From Photobacterium swingsii (GTDB lineage: Bacteria; Pseudomonadota; Gammaproteobacteria; Enterobacterales; Vibrionaceae), in assembly GCF_024346715.1 (NCBI RefSeq), contig NZ_AP024852.1, positions 1,984,001-2,048,000 of the forward strand: 64,000 nucleotides of DNA. Reading direction: 5' to 3'. The number at the start of each line of letters is the position of its first letter. The first letter of the stretch is position 1. A program made the position numbers and the translations under genes. Positions 44,265 to 53,559 of this stretch are shown here, piece by piece. The notes below the pieces were generated by a model. It was not told where the DNA came from and searched no databases. It was given only the letters and a program-made list of their open reading frames with translations.

Positions 44265-45253
44265 GCTGTGTTCCTGTTCTGTTTAAGTGGCATTACCACG
44301 TAATGTTGTTTTAATTGTTTTGGCGCTAACCATGTCGACTGCGCGAGTCGAATGTCGGTATTTTCCTTGCTGGATAGCTGTAACCCAGGCAGAAAACGTC
44401 CACACACTTTCATCATTAACTTCAACTTAATATCCGCCCCCATGTAATGGCGGATAAACCCATCAATCGCATCAACCAAGTGTTCGTCATTTCTGATCTG
44501 GGTAAATTCTTTATTGTTAGGTAACACAGTGACGACCAAGTGTTGAAAAGCTGTCACGGCACTCTTTCCAACTAGCGCATCAAATCCCAGCTGGTTATTT
44601 TGTCCAGACTTACCCAACTTAGTGACACAGCAAGGCAGTAATGCTTGGTGCTCAACCTCGCCATAACACACTTCAAATTCATACTCGAAATAGTCGGTTA
44701 ATAGTTCGCGTAAGGTATCCAGACACGATAATTTCAACCCCATGACGCCGCTGTATTGCACCAAATGGCGGCTTGATAGCGCGCTATTGTTGCCTAAATC
44801 ACCACTTAAATTGGCGAGCATTTGGCTTAAAGCAACATCGTGACGGTTCCAACTAAAATGTTCTTCTTCTGCCTGAAGTGCCAAGTTATGCTTTATTTCT
44901 GTCTGGCTATGAAGGCGGTAATGGCGATTACTAAAACCATCGAAGAAATCAACCAAGGCACTATTTCCTTGTTCAAACTCTTCTTTCAACGCCTCAATAT
45001 AAAGATGGCGAGGCATCACACCTTGGCTACCTGACAGTGATGGCAAGTCGCACGTCAGTAACCATTGGTTTGCACCTTCCAACACAACATCGACAATATC
45101 TGACTGCTGGTAAGCGGGTAACATGCACGATGAGAAACGGACAAATGGACGTTGACCCATTTGCGCCGCTTGATGTTTGATCAGTTGAACGGCCTGAGGT
45201 AACGCAAAGGCATACGGCGTCTCTTGCAACAAGGTTAGAGCAGGTTTTTGCAT
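44261..45253 (-). CDS. tssG: TssG baseplate protein of the T6SS
   Basis: TssG signatures in this 330-residue protein include HRPFVRFSS-like QRPFVRFSSCMLPAYQ near the start, DVVLEGANQWLLTCDLPSLSG, PRHLYIEALKEEFEQGNSAL, VDFFDGFSNRHYRL, and the C-terminal LPGLQLSSKENTDIRLAQST. With TssE, TssF and TssK it forms the baseplate wedge. It overlaps tssF by 19 bases and clpV by 4 bases, so the three are translated as a unit. Confidence 0.94.
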   Translation of the reverse strand: MQKPALTLLQETPYAFALPQAVQLIKHQAAQMGQRPFVRFSSCMLPAYQQSDIVDVVLEGANQWLLTCDLPSLSGSQGVMPRHLYIEALKEEFEQGNSALVDFFDGFSNRHYRLHSQTEIKHNLALQAEEEHFSWNRHDVALSQMLANLSGDLGNNSALSSRHLVQYSGVMGLKLSCLDTLRELLTDYFEYEFEVCYGEVEHQALLPCCVTKLGKSGQNNQLGFDALVGKSAVTAFQHLVVTVLPNNKEFTQIRNDEHLVDAIDGFIRHYMGADIKLKLMMKVCGRFLPGLQLSSKENTDIRLAQSTWLAPKQLKQHYVVMPLKQNRNTA

Positions 45254-47019
45254 CCTGTCCTCCTTGGAAATACGCGGTGTTCACCTTCTCTACCCTCAAG
45301 CAAAATAACCACTTGGGTGAAGCTGTTGAAGCCAGCAAAATACGCGAAGAAGTGGTCAAGTAATTGTGAAAGCAGCTCAACACCACCGCCAAGCCCCTTA
45401 CCATTTAGCGTGATGTAAATACGTGTTCCACTTGCAAAGCAGCTTTTACCTGAAATTCGAATTGGTGCGACAACTTGCTCCTGCGTGAGTTTTACAATTG
45501 CTTCCACGTACGCAGAGTTTTGCGAACTCTCATTGTGGTTATACAAATTCAGCATGGCTTTAAGCGATGCAACAGGATCATCAGCACCAAAGATTGCTTG
45601 ATAGTTAAAATGCAAATGAGCTAATAAAGGCCACGCATCTTGAACGAGCGCTTTAATCCGGATTTGCGGCTTTGGTCTGCGAAGTAAGGTGATATCTGCT
45701 GGCAGTGAAATGGAATCATGGCAATGGATATCACTGCTCACGGATAATTGACTCGATAGATCACCATTTGAGCAAGTGGCATTGATCAGCAAAGTATGCG
45801 CGCTGTCGCTAGCACTGATATGCTCTAGATCTGCAACGCGTAAATAACTATTTAACTGACGACCTTCTGCATTCCATGCTTGTTTGAGCTGCCAACGTAA
45901 ACCGGTTTGAGCACCACGAAACTTTTCGCCATACAACGAAGGAACAGCTTTTACATTTTGATCTGTCACATCTGAAACATTATCGATAGAGAACACTTGA
46001 AGTTGTTCTTGCCCACCAGCATCCAAAATAATCGGATATTGGCTTTGGCTAAAATCAACTTTCATTGGCTCTGCAACTAACGATTGCAGATTGATAACGG
46101 GTGTGCAGAACAAGTGGAAATTTTCTAAGCCAAGACTACGAGCCAACTCAATTGGCATGTCATCCATAAAAATCACAATCTTCATTGTGCTTTGTTTCAC
46201 CGCTGACAATGCCTCACCCATATTCACTTTCATGGCATGAAAGCGTTCAGAGAACATAAAGAACTCAGTCAGTAGCTTAAATCCACCAAAACTACGCACG
46301 CTGTATGGCAACACGTAATCACTAGCATCGAAACCAACCGGTGATAAGGCGTCAGCACCAAGCTCAATAAAAGTGTCATCGAGTCGAATACAAACTTGGT
46401 TAGTACCTGCAAACAGGTAATCATAAAGGCGAAGTACTGATGCCGTTTCACCACGTAAGAAAATAGGCAAAGAGTCTAACGTTAAGTCCGAAAAGAGTAT
46501 GGTTGGATCCGTTGTTTCTATTTCCAATTCCAACATTGCTTTCGCCTGCTTGGCACTTTGCGGTTTAGCTATATCAAATGGCGCGATAGAAACTAGCGCA
46601 GATTTCAATTCGATCGGATGAAGATCAACCTCTTGGCAAGTTCTAAAAATAGCGGTTTCAGACCCGTTATCGTTAATGCCCAACTGAGTACCCTTTGGCA
46701 AGGTATACTTAGCCGCAACTTCTTCACGAGGTTGCATCTTAACAATGCTGTAAGCAGGGATTGGACGCGTAAAATGCGGAAAGAGCAGCTGCAACAAACT
46801 ATCGGTCAATTGCGGATAATTATCGTCCAAACGCTGCTGTAACTTTGCATTCATGAAAGCAAAACTTTCAATCAAACGAGTGACTTGCGGGTCGTCAATG
46901 CCATCCCCATTGATACCCAAAGTTTTCGCAACACCAGGATGACGACGCGAAAAGTCACCAGCATCTTTGCGAATGAAGGCTAACTCTTGTTCAAAATAAT
47001 TAAGTAATGACTCAGACAA
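45235..47019 (-). CDS. tssF: TssF baseplate protein of the T6SS
   Basis: This 594-residue protein has the typical TssF start LLNYFEQELAFIRKDAGDFS and PGVAKTLGINGDGIDDPQVT. The conserved middle includes DDNYPQLTDSLLQLLFPHF and RPIPAYSIVKMQP. The C-terminal end (VELLSQLLDHFFAYFAGFNS; FTQVVILLEGREGEH) matches the family. It forms the baseplate core with TssG. It overlaps tssE by 8 bases. Confidence 0.95.
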   Translation of the reverse strand: MSESLLNYFEQELAFIRKDAGDFSRRHPGVAKTLGINGDGIDDPQVTRLIESFAFMNAKLQQRLDDNYPQLTDSLLQLLFPHFTRPIPAYSIVKMQPREEVAAKYTLPKGTQLGINDNGSETAIFRTCQEVDLHPIELKSALVSIAPFDIAKPQSAKQAKAMLELEIETTDPTILFSDLTLDSLPIFLRGETASVLRLYDYLFAGTNQVCIRLDDTFIELGADALSPVGFDASDYVLPYSVRSFGGFKLLTEFFMFSERFHAMKVNMGEALSAVKQSTMKIVIFMDDMPIELARSLGLENFHLFCTPVINLQSLVAEPMKVDFSQSQYPIILDAGGQEQLQVFSIDNVSDVTDQNVKAVPSLYGEKFRGAQTGLRWQLKQAWNAEGRQLNSYLRVADLEHISASDSAHTLLINATCSNGDLSSQLSVSSDIHCHDSISLPADITLLRRPKPQIRIKALVQDAWPLLAHLHFNYQAIFGADDPVASLKAMLNLYNHNESSQNSAYVEAIVKLTQEQVVAPIRISGKSCFASGTRIYITLNGKGLGGGVELLSQLLDHFFAYFAGFNSFTQVVILLEGREGEHRVFPRRTGCKNLL

Positions 47020-47434
47020 GGTTGGTCTTCCTTACATCTAAACTACTGGTGGTAAAATCTAAACTAGAATCAAAAACAACGATGTCTTCACCAAAATCTG
47101 TGGTAACCGTACCTTCGATCCGAAATTTAAGCTTATTGGTATCAATTGACGCTTCATCTAACTCGATATCAAGATGTTTTAAACGCGGTTCAAATACCTC
47201 AATTAAGTGCTTTATTTCATGCAAAACGACAGTGCTATTTGATCGATTTTGCGCACGCATTGCATTCGCCATACCAAAGGTCGCAATAGACTCCTGACTC
47301 TCTGTTGGTATCCACTGCGTCTCCCAAATTGGTGCACGTGACGACAATAGAGATGACAAGTTATCGATAATGGCATCGCGCACACTATCAACATCATTTC
47401 GCCATTCGCCTTTCATTTTGGTTAACAAACTCAT
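47012..47434 (-). CDS. tssE: TssE baseplate (gp25-like) protein of the T6SS
   Basis: This 140-residue gp25-like wedge protein initiates sheath assembly. The conserved elements are SVRDAIIDNLSSLLSSR near the start, SIATFGMANAMR, and LHEIKHLIEVFEPRLKHLDI. Its start overlaps the upstream tssC-like gene by 4 bases and its end overlaps tssF by 8 bases. Confidence 0.92.
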   Translation of the reverse strand: MSLLTKMKGEWRNDVDSVRDAIIDNLSSLLSSRAPIWETQWIPTESQESIATFGMANAMRAQNRSNSTVVLHEIKHLIEVFEPRLKHLDIELDEASIDTNKLKFRIEGTVTTDFGEDIVVFDSSLDFTTSSLDVRKTNLV

Positions 47435-48822
47435 TCGTTTGCCTCCCCTAACTTACGTGCTGAAACATCCGTCAGCAGAACAATGTGGGTGTCCAACATT
47501 TCATATTGATACTGTGGCTGAAGATGGATTTGACAACGGTATTTGGTGGTATCAAAACTGTCTTGCGTAAATGTCACACTCGCTTGTTTTAATGGGTATC
47601 GAGCCATAATGGACTCATCACCATAATCCACACCACTGATGTAATTCTGAAGCCAATGCTCTAAGTCACGTTCACACGTGGCAGCACTATCAAAACTACC
47701 AATACGATCGCGGATCTGTGCTTTGATATAATGGGCAAAACGACAGGCCATCAAGTTAGTTTGCAGCATACCGTTGACACGGCTTGTTTCATCCGTTGGT
47801 TGCCATACCGATTGATTGCTAAAAAAGCCTTTTTGGTCACTTAAATAGACGCTTGTGATAGGCACAAAACCTTGCTCTGACCAAAAGCTATCATGTTCGC
47901 TGTAAATGTTTATCCGTGTATCTATCGATAAAGGCTCTCGATTTGACGCGTCATTCGCGGGCGTATGGATAATGGCCCCGTAGTTCCCTGATTCGTCATA
48001 AGCACGTAAAAAACCAAACCAACTGATACGATCAAATTCCCGAATAACATTGGCTGCCAACAAGTAGGCCGCATTGCCCCAAAGCACGGCTTTTTCACTT
48101 GGCGTTTCATTAAAAACAAAGCCCGCTGGATACGATTGATATGCCGAACGTAATCGATATTCAGGCAAGACAATGTTAAGAAAACGGCTCGAACCACGTT
48201 GGCGTAGCAATTGCCAACTCTGAAAATCCAAGCTGGTCAAAATACGTTTGATCCTAGACTGATCGTGAATCAAACGTGCAGGATCATCACCAAAAAAGTA
48301 TTGATTCAAACCTAATGCAACTGGGCATAATGAACGCTCACCTAACTCAGCCAATAACTGAAGGGTATATAAATCGTCAAAGTTAGCTTCTTCATCTAAA
48401 TCAAACTGAATCAAACGATCGGCGACTAACAGGCCAAACGGCTGTCCACCAGCTGTATTCAATTCATTTGCGTAAACTTTTTTGTAAAGCGCACTATGTG
48501 ACAGATCAAAAGACTGATTGAGGTCTGCTGAAAGCTCAGGCCAACTCACATCGATAAGTTTAATTTTGACACGACGAGTAGAAACCGGCAGACAAGTCAG
48601 GTTTTGTACATTGGTCCAGCTCGATTCGAGCTGCTTAAATGCTGGATCTTGAATAACTGCGGAGAGTTGTTCGCTCAATAACCCATCTATCTGACAAATC
48701 ACATTACTTAACAGAGCCTTAAACCCCGTTAGGTTTTGCTGTTTTGCATTGTCTAACAGCATTCGCCAAAGCCCTACATCTTGTAAGATGCTGGCGGATG
48801 ATGTTGGGTTAGATGTTGTCAT
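47431..48822 (-). CDS. Second TssC-like sheath protein paralogue
   Basis: The 463-residue protein is homologous along its length to the TssC at 48868: FKQLESSWTNVQNLT matches FQKLEGTWLGLQKLV, NTAGGQPFGLLVADR matches GTAGGQPYGALIGDY, and RDLEHWLQNYISGVD matches KELSDWIHQYVNPNA. Identity is clearly reduced, especially in the C-terminal part. Some T6SS loci carry a second TssC-like protein of unclear role, perhaps at the sheath base or as an accessory. It lies 45 bases after tssC and overlaps tssE by 4 bases. Confidence 0.88.
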   Translation of the reverse strand: MTTSNPTSSASILQDVGLWRMLLDNAKQQNLTGFKALLSNVICQIDGLLSEQLSAVIQDPAFKQLESSWTNVQNLTCLPVSTRRVKIKLIDVSWPELSADLNQSFDLSHSALYKKVYANELNTAGGQPFGLLVADRLIQFDLDEEANFDDLYTLQLLAELGERSLCPVALGLNQYFFGDDPARLIHDQSRIKRILTSLDFQSWQLLRQRGSSRFLNIVLPEYRLRSAYQSYPAGFVFNETPSEKAVLWGNAAYLLAANVIREFDRISWFGFLRAYDESGNYGAIIHTPANDASNREPLSIDTRINIYSEHDSFWSEQGFVPITSVYLSDQKGFFSNQSVWQPTDETSRVNGMLQTNLMACRFAHYIKAQIRDRIGSFDSAATCERDLEHWLQNYISGVDYGDESIMARYPLKQASVTFTQDSFDTTKYRCQIHLQPQYQYEMLDTHIVLLTDVSARKLGEANE

Positions 48823-48867
48823 ATAAACCTCAAACCGAGGGAAGTACCCTCCCCTCGGTAATATTAT

Positions 48868-50346
48868 TTAGCCTGGAATGTTAGCAACCATGCGTAGTGA
48901 TGATGTTAACTCTTCCATTTGTAGCCAAGGGCGTAGGTATGCCACCGCAGAGTAGCAACCTGGACGACCAGCTTGCTCTTCAACGCTAACCTTAGCTTCA
49001 ACAAGAGGGTGTGTTGATTTAGCTTCGTTACCGATCGCATTTGGGTTCACGTATTGGTGAATCCAATCGCTTAGCTCTTTCTCAACGTTGGCAGGATCTA
49101 GGTTTGAACCCACACGATCACGTCCCATTACTTTCAAGTATTGCGCGATACGGCTACTTGCCATTGTGTAAGGCAAGCGCGCTGAAATAGCAGCATTTGA
49201 AGTTGCATCAGGATCAGTGTAAGTCTTTGGTTTATGAGTGGTTTGTGCACCCATGAACACGGCGTAGTTGGTGTTTTTGTAGTGAACTAGAGGTAGGAAA
49301 CCAAGATCACTTAGCTCTTTTTCACGCTCGTCAGTCAGGTTTACTTCTGACGGACATTGCTGAACAAGATCACCTGCTGGCGTGTAGTAAGTAAAGTTAG
49401 ATAGATTCTCAACTTTACCGCCATTGTCTGCACCACGGATAGCCGTACACCAACCAAATTGCGTGTAAGCTTGTGTTAGAAGTAGGCCGTATTCGTACGC
49501 AGCATTACTCCATACGAAATCATCTTGTGATTCTGGCACTGCGTTACCGTTGGCATCTTGTGAAAGCTCTTCAAACTCAAAAGAACTTACTTTTACCGTT
49601 GCTTGACCGTAAGGCAGGCGCGCAATTGTTTTTGGTAGCGTTAGCGCAACATAACGAGAGTCATCACTTGCACGGAACGCATTCCAGCTTGCGTATGCTG
49701 GTGAATCAAAGCCAGCGGCAACAGGTTTACCTTCTGAGAAGGTTTCGAAAGAATCGAAATCAAACATGCTAGCGTTTGCTGCGGCAACAAATGGAGAATG
49801 CGATGCAGCAGCGACTTCGCCCATGTAGCGAAGTAGAGCAACATCTTCGTCGCCGTATCCAAACTCATAATCACCAATAAGTGCACCGTAAGGCTGGCCA
49901 CCCGCAGTACCAAATTCTTCTTGGTAAACCATAGTGAAGAAGCGGCTACGATCGATCGCTGGCGCATCTTCAAACTGCTCTAGTAGCTCATCTTTGGTGT
50001 AATCAGCCAATTTGATCTTAAGATCTGGGCCCAGTTCGCTATTTTTAACCAGCTTTTGAAGCCCTAACCAAGTACCTTCTAATTTCTGGAAGTCTTGATT
50101 TTTCATCACCGTAGAAAGTTGCTCTGAGATTTTCACATCCAGTGCTGAAATCGCTTTCTCGATAGTTAAAGTCAGGTTTTTATCCCAAGTCACAGTGCCT
50201 TCTAGCACTTGAGATGTCAGCACGGATAGCAACTCTTTCGTTGTATCTGCTGGTGTTTGCGTCGTAGCTGAAATCGCACGATCGAGGAAATTCAGTTCGC
50301 CTTCTGCGGCTTCTGCTTGTGGTGCTGCTTGTTGTTCAGTCGTCAT
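48868..50346 (-). CDS. tssC: TssC large sheath subunit (VipB) of the T6SS
   Basis: The protein has 492 residues and all expected TssC landmarks: an N-terminal linker, VKNSELGPDLKIKLADYTKD, GTAGGQPYGALIGDYEF, the central GWCTAIRGADNGG, and the C-terminal KVSVEEQAGRPGCYSAVAYL and LRPWLQMEELTSSLRMVA. With TssB it builds the contractile sheath. The ATG overlaps the tssB stop by one base, so B and C are translationally coupled. Confidence 0.96.
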   Translation of the reverse strand: MTTEQQAAPQAEAAEGELNFLDRAISATTQTPADTTKELLSVLTSQVLEGTVTWDKNLTLTIEKAISALDVKISEQLSTVMKNQDFQKLEGTWLGLQKLVKNSELGPDLKIKLADYTKDELLEQFEDAPAIDRSRFFTMVYQEEFGTAGGQPYGALIGDYEFGYGDEDVALLRYMGEVAAASHSPFVAAANASMFDFDSFETFSEGKPVAAGFDSPAYASWNAFRASDDSRYVALTLPKTIARLPYGQATVKVSSFEFEELSQDANGNAVPESQDDFVWSNAAYEYGLLLTQAYTQFGWCTAIRGADNGGKVENLSNFTYYTPAGDLVQQCPSEVNLTDEREKELSDLGFLPLVHYKNTNYAVFMGAQTTHKPKTYTDPDATSNAAISARLPYTMASSRIAQYLKVMGRDRVGSNLDPANVEKELSDWIHQYVNPNAIGNEAKSTHPLVEAKVSVEEQAGRPGCYSAVAYLRPWLQMEELTSSLRMVANIPG

Positions 50347-50855
50347 TATTCTTCCTCCCCACCTTTCACACCCAGCTCTTCAGCTAAGTGTTGGATCGCA
50401 TCTGTGCTTTGCAGTACTTCTTTTAGTAAACGCTCTAGATCGCGAGAACGGTCTGCTTTGCTTAATAGCACTTTAAGTTGATTACGTGTTTCAACTAACT
50501 GCTTGAGAGGATCGATTTGCTCAACCAGATTTTCTGGATGGAAATCTTTCATTGATTGCAATGAGATATTGACTTCAAATTGGCTGTCGTCGTTCGCCAA
50601 TTTGTTATCTACTTTGTAAGACAGGCGTGGGTTAATTTGGCCCATCACAGTGTCGAAGTTATCTTTATCAACACCCGTAAATTCACGTTCTTCTAGGTCT
50701 ACTTTTTCACTTTCTGGTTTATGGCCAGAAAAATCACCAATAACACCTACAACAAAAGGTAATTCTTTTGTTTCTGTTGCACCGTTAGTTTCGACATCGT
50801 AAGTGATACTTACACGGTTTTTACTTACACGCTTATGTTGCGAGTTGAGAGCCAT
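50346..50855 (-). CDS. tssB: TssB small sheath subunit (VipA) of the T6SS
   Basis: TssB features in this 169-residue protein are RVSITYDVETNGATETKELP, FVVGVIGDFSGHKPE, and the C-terminal helix that carries the ClpV-binding region (LLKEVLQSTDAIQHLAEELG). TssB pairs with TssC to form the sheath. It is preceded by AGGTAGGGAAGT before the ATG and follows hcp, separated by a small hairpin. Confidence 0.95.
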   Translation of the reverse strand: MALNSQHKRVSKNRVSITYDVETNGATETKELPFVVGVIGDFSGHKPESEKVDLEEREFTGVDKDNFDTVMGQINPRLSYKVDNKLANDDSQFEVNISLQSMKDFHPENLVEQIDPLKQLVETRNQLKVLLSKADRSRDLERLLKEVLQSTDAIQHLAEELGVKGGEEE

Positions 50856-50895
50856 ACTTCCCTACCTATAAATATTGGAAAATAATCAAAGAAAC

Positions 50896-50923
50896 TAATG
50901 CGCCACACAACGGCAGCGCATTA
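50896..50923 (-). terminator. Hairpin between hcp and tssB, possible attenuator
   Basis: TAATGCGC (50896-50903) pairs with GCGCATTA (50916-50923). Read on the minus strand it lies just after the hcp stop codon and is followed by GTTTCTTTG, a weak T-tract. It could let hcp mRNA accumulate above the downstream genes. Confidence 0.45.
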
Positions 50924-50930
50924 AATTAGA

Positions 50931-51449
50931 TTATTTAGCGCCAGACAGAAGCTTGCCTTGCGGTACGTGGTAAGAAACAAGACCACCATCTACCATCTTA
51001 CCGCCATCAGCTTCATGCTTGTGCTTCTGATCAAGCTGAATGTAAGAAAGAGCAATGCTTTCAAATGGTTGAGAACCATCGCTGCCGCTTACGTTGTAAG
51101 AAACTAGACGGGCTTTTTTCAGACCAACTTGGAAGTAGATCTCTGCGCCAGAACCGTCACGTGCAGGTTTAGTAAATACGATGTCTACATCTTTACCTTC
51201 AGCACCAGGGCTAAATAGGAAAGACAGTAGATCTTCAGATGCACCATCAACTTCTTTAGTGATGTTTACTTCGCTCATTGCAACCATGCCTGAATCAGCA
51301 TTGTTACCGTTACCGATGTCCATCGCTACTTGACGTACTGCACCCCAGCTGTATGAGTTCAATGCGAACCAACCGTCTTTTGGTAGACCTTCAACAGTTG
51401 CACCGCCTTCAACTTTAACGCCCTCTACGCGCATATAGATGCTCGCCAT
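50931..51449 (-). CDS. hcp: Hcp tube protein of the T6SS
   Basis: Hcp motifs are clear in this 172-residue protein: MASIYMRVEGVKVEG at the start, GWFALNSYSWGAVRQ, MSEVNITKEVDGASEDLLSF, and IALSYIQLDQKHKHEADGGK. Hcp hexamers stack into the tube that is pushed out through the sheath and can carry small effectors. AGAGGAAA precedes the ATG. It lies between tssA and tssB. Confidence 0.96.
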   Translation of the reverse strand: MASIYMRVEGVKVEGGATVEGLPKDGWFALNSYSWGAVRQVAMDIGNGNNADSGMVAMSEVNITKEVDGASEDLLSFLFSPGAEGKDVDIVFTKPARDGSGAEIYFQVGLKKARLVSYNVSGSDGSQPFESIALSYIQLDQKHKHEADGGKMVDGGLVSYHVPQGKLLSGAK

Positions 51450-51487
51450 AATATTTCCTCTTTTTTTATGTTTACATTACAAGTCGA

Positions 51488-52834
51488 TTACCAGAGTGAA
51501 TCACTGTTGGATGTAACGACCTGTTCCTCTTGTTGTTCTTGGGCTGGCTCTTCCTGCACAACAGGTGTGCTTGGTTCAGCAGCAGATACAGTAGTTGCTA
51601 CTGAAGGTTGAACCGTTTGTCGCTCAGGTAAATGTGTTTGGCCGTCTTCGTCCAAACCAGATAAATTAAACACGCGATTAATCGTGTCTTGTTGATCAGA
51701 AAGCAATTCAGTCATCAACTCAGGCAATGATAAGTACCCCCAACGAATTGCTTTCTCTAATAGGTAAGAAACAGGACTGTGCGGTTCTGTCTTCATGAAA
51801 AACTCAGCAAGCTCACGCATTTGGTGAAAAGCTTGATCGCGATTTTGAACTTGCATCTCAGCAATCGACGTGAACGACACCGGTGTAATCGTATTTGGAG
51901 CAGCCTCAGTTACAGTCTCTGGATTCATCGAGATCACAGCTCCGCCCCTCACACTCTTGGCTTCTTCTGATAACTTAGTTTCTGCAGGTGCAGGTTCGAT
52001 AGGTGCTGTACTTTCAGCTTGTGATTCAGGCTTAATGCCGGCGATATATTCAATGACTTGGAGTAATTTCGTTAATAAGCCGAGAACAAATTGGAAGCTA
52101 GGTTGTGGCAGCAAAAACGCTTGGCAATGCTGCTTAATGCCAGCATCAATGCTAGACAAATTGGTTCGTAAGCTCTCCAAGTTTTTAGCCAATGCTGTCA
52201 CTTCTGCGCGATGGCTCATCGCGATGGTTTGATAGGTTTGGCGTACTTCCGCAAGGTTTCCTTTGCGTTCTTCACTCAAATAACGCGAATAATTTAAATC
52301 ACCAATCAGCGGTAGCAAGAGCAATGGCGAATACAGTAAAGAACTATCCTCAGACTCACCTACTAATTGCACAAAGGCTTTTAACTTAAACTCTGTAATT
52401 TCTTTTTGCTTAGCAAAATCATCTTCAGCTCTAATTTTTTCGGCTGGTAATATAGGCTGAATAGACAGCCAGTGCTCTTCAACAAGAGAACTAAACCATA
52501 AACTAAAGTGACTTGATGTATTTAAACTTGGGTCAATAACAATTTGAGCTGCAAGCATCCAAGCAGCTAGCTCAACATCCCTAGAGGATGATTCAAAAAC
52601 GTCAAACAAGCTATTTGCTAATGCTGACCAGTTTTGAACATTGCTCTCATGAAGAGCATCAATTTCGTTTGGATCTGGATTTTGAACGAGCTGGCGCTGC
52701 GATGTTTGAGCTAAGTTAAATTCATTCCTTAATGGACGAAAGACTTTCCTATCAGATTTTAAGTAAATACCACAAAAGTGGTCATCGCTAATAGCGTTAG
52801 AAAGCGATCGAATTTTATCTTCAGTAAATCGCAT
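51488..52834 (-). CDS. tssA: TssA-type T6SS protein (ImpA N-terminal domain)
   Basis: The protein has 448 residues. The N-terminal ImpA domain (about 10-170) contains IDALHESNVQNWSALANSLF, AAWMLAAQIVIDPSL and WLSIQPILPAEKIRA. A linker rich in E, P and A (about 275-300) leads to a C-terminal VasJ/TssA-like helical region (AFHQMRELAEFFMKTEPHSP, YLLEKAIRWGYLSLPEL) and an acidic glutamine-rich tail. TssA proteins start or cap sheath-tube growth. It is the first gene of the minus-strand T6SS run; AAAGGGA precedes the ATG. Confidence 0.9.
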   Translation of the reverse strand: MRFTEDKIRSLSNAISDDHFCGIYLKSDRKVFRPLRNEFNLAQTSQRQLVQNPDPNEIDALHESNVQNWSALANSLFDVFESSSRDVELAAWMLAAQIVIDPSLNTSSHFSLWFSSLVEEHWLSIQPILPAEKIRAEDDFAKQKEITEFKLKAFVQLVGESEDSSLLYSPLLLLPLIGDLNYSRYLSEERKGNLAEVRQTYQTIAMSHRAEVTALAKNLESLRTNLSSIDAGIKQHCQAFLLPQPSFQFVLGLLTKLLQVIEYIAGIKPESQAESTAPIEPAPAETKLSEEAKSVRGGAVISMNPETVTEAAPNTITPVSFTSIAEMQVQNRDQAFHQMRELAEFFMKTEPHSPVSYLLEKAIRWGYLSLPELMTELLSDQQDTINRVFNLSGLDEDGQTHLPERQTVQPSVATTVSAAEPSTPVVQEEPAQEQQEEQVVTSNSDSLW

Positions 52835-53559
52835 AATATCCCTTTATTTATTATTGTTTTTGGAATTCTTTTTTACACACATTTATCTTTCGGAAAAACA
52901 TCCAAAGATACCGTTCTCAAACAAGGAGGAATTATTAAAACCATCAATCTTACAATCAAATAAAATGCTATTTATTTATATTCTGATTTATATCTTTTTT
53001 TGAAATAGATAGAAACAAAATTCTACTGGTACAATCAGAGTCTTAACGGATGATAACAATGAGAGGCCATTCAAAAAAGAAACAAAACATATTAATATCA
53101 ACCACTTAAAACAAGGGGCAATGAAAAACCCGCACTCAATAAATTTGAAATTTATTATAATTGGCATATAAAATACTTATTTAAGTTAACTAAACAAGCA
53201 TGAATCGCTTTATTTTTCACCAACACCGACAATAAGCAACCTGTATCATTAAATTCTAATAATTTTAAGAAATATAAGCTTTTAATGGTTATTTTATAAA
53301 TCCAAGATAATTTAAGTTTAGTTAGCTGCAAATAATACAAGCAGCACAACCCATCCTTTATGGCGCCCCTCATTCACCGCGTACGATCAATTTGATTGAA
53401 AGAGTTCAGCTTTGAGATTAATATAAATTTTCTGCAATCACGACAAGAACAAGATTATCACCATCATATAATCTCGCTATGTTAATCAGCCTTGCTAAAT
53501 ATACTGATTAACAATCAATTTAGAATAAAAGCTCTAAAATATAGATATGAGACCTTTAA
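52835..53559. other. Long AT-rich intergenic region between divergent T6SS units
   Basis: About 725 bases separate tssA (minus) from vgrG (plus). The sequence is strongly AT-rich, with no credible gene and no good terminator. It must hold both T6SS promoters. I could not find a convincing sigma-54 motif (GG-N10-GC) in the expected position. It may bind a nucleoid silencer such as H-NS, which is inference from composition only. Confidence 0.5.

Noticed and set aside
53155..53373. A 72-codon minus-strand frame in the tssA-vgrG intergenic region.
   Set aside because: There is no ribosome site, composition is that of AT-rich non-coding DNA, and no domain is seen.
23614..53536. A 16-base sequence, TAGAATAAAAGCTCTA, occurs at both 23614-23629 and 53521-53536 in intergenic DNA.
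   Set aside because: In an AT-rich 64-kb window about one exact 16-base repeat is expected by chance, and the two sites share no other context.
52835..53559. Sigma-54 promoter expected for T6SS operons.
   Set aside because: No sequence with the GG-N10-GC spacing and good flanks was found on either strand by eye.
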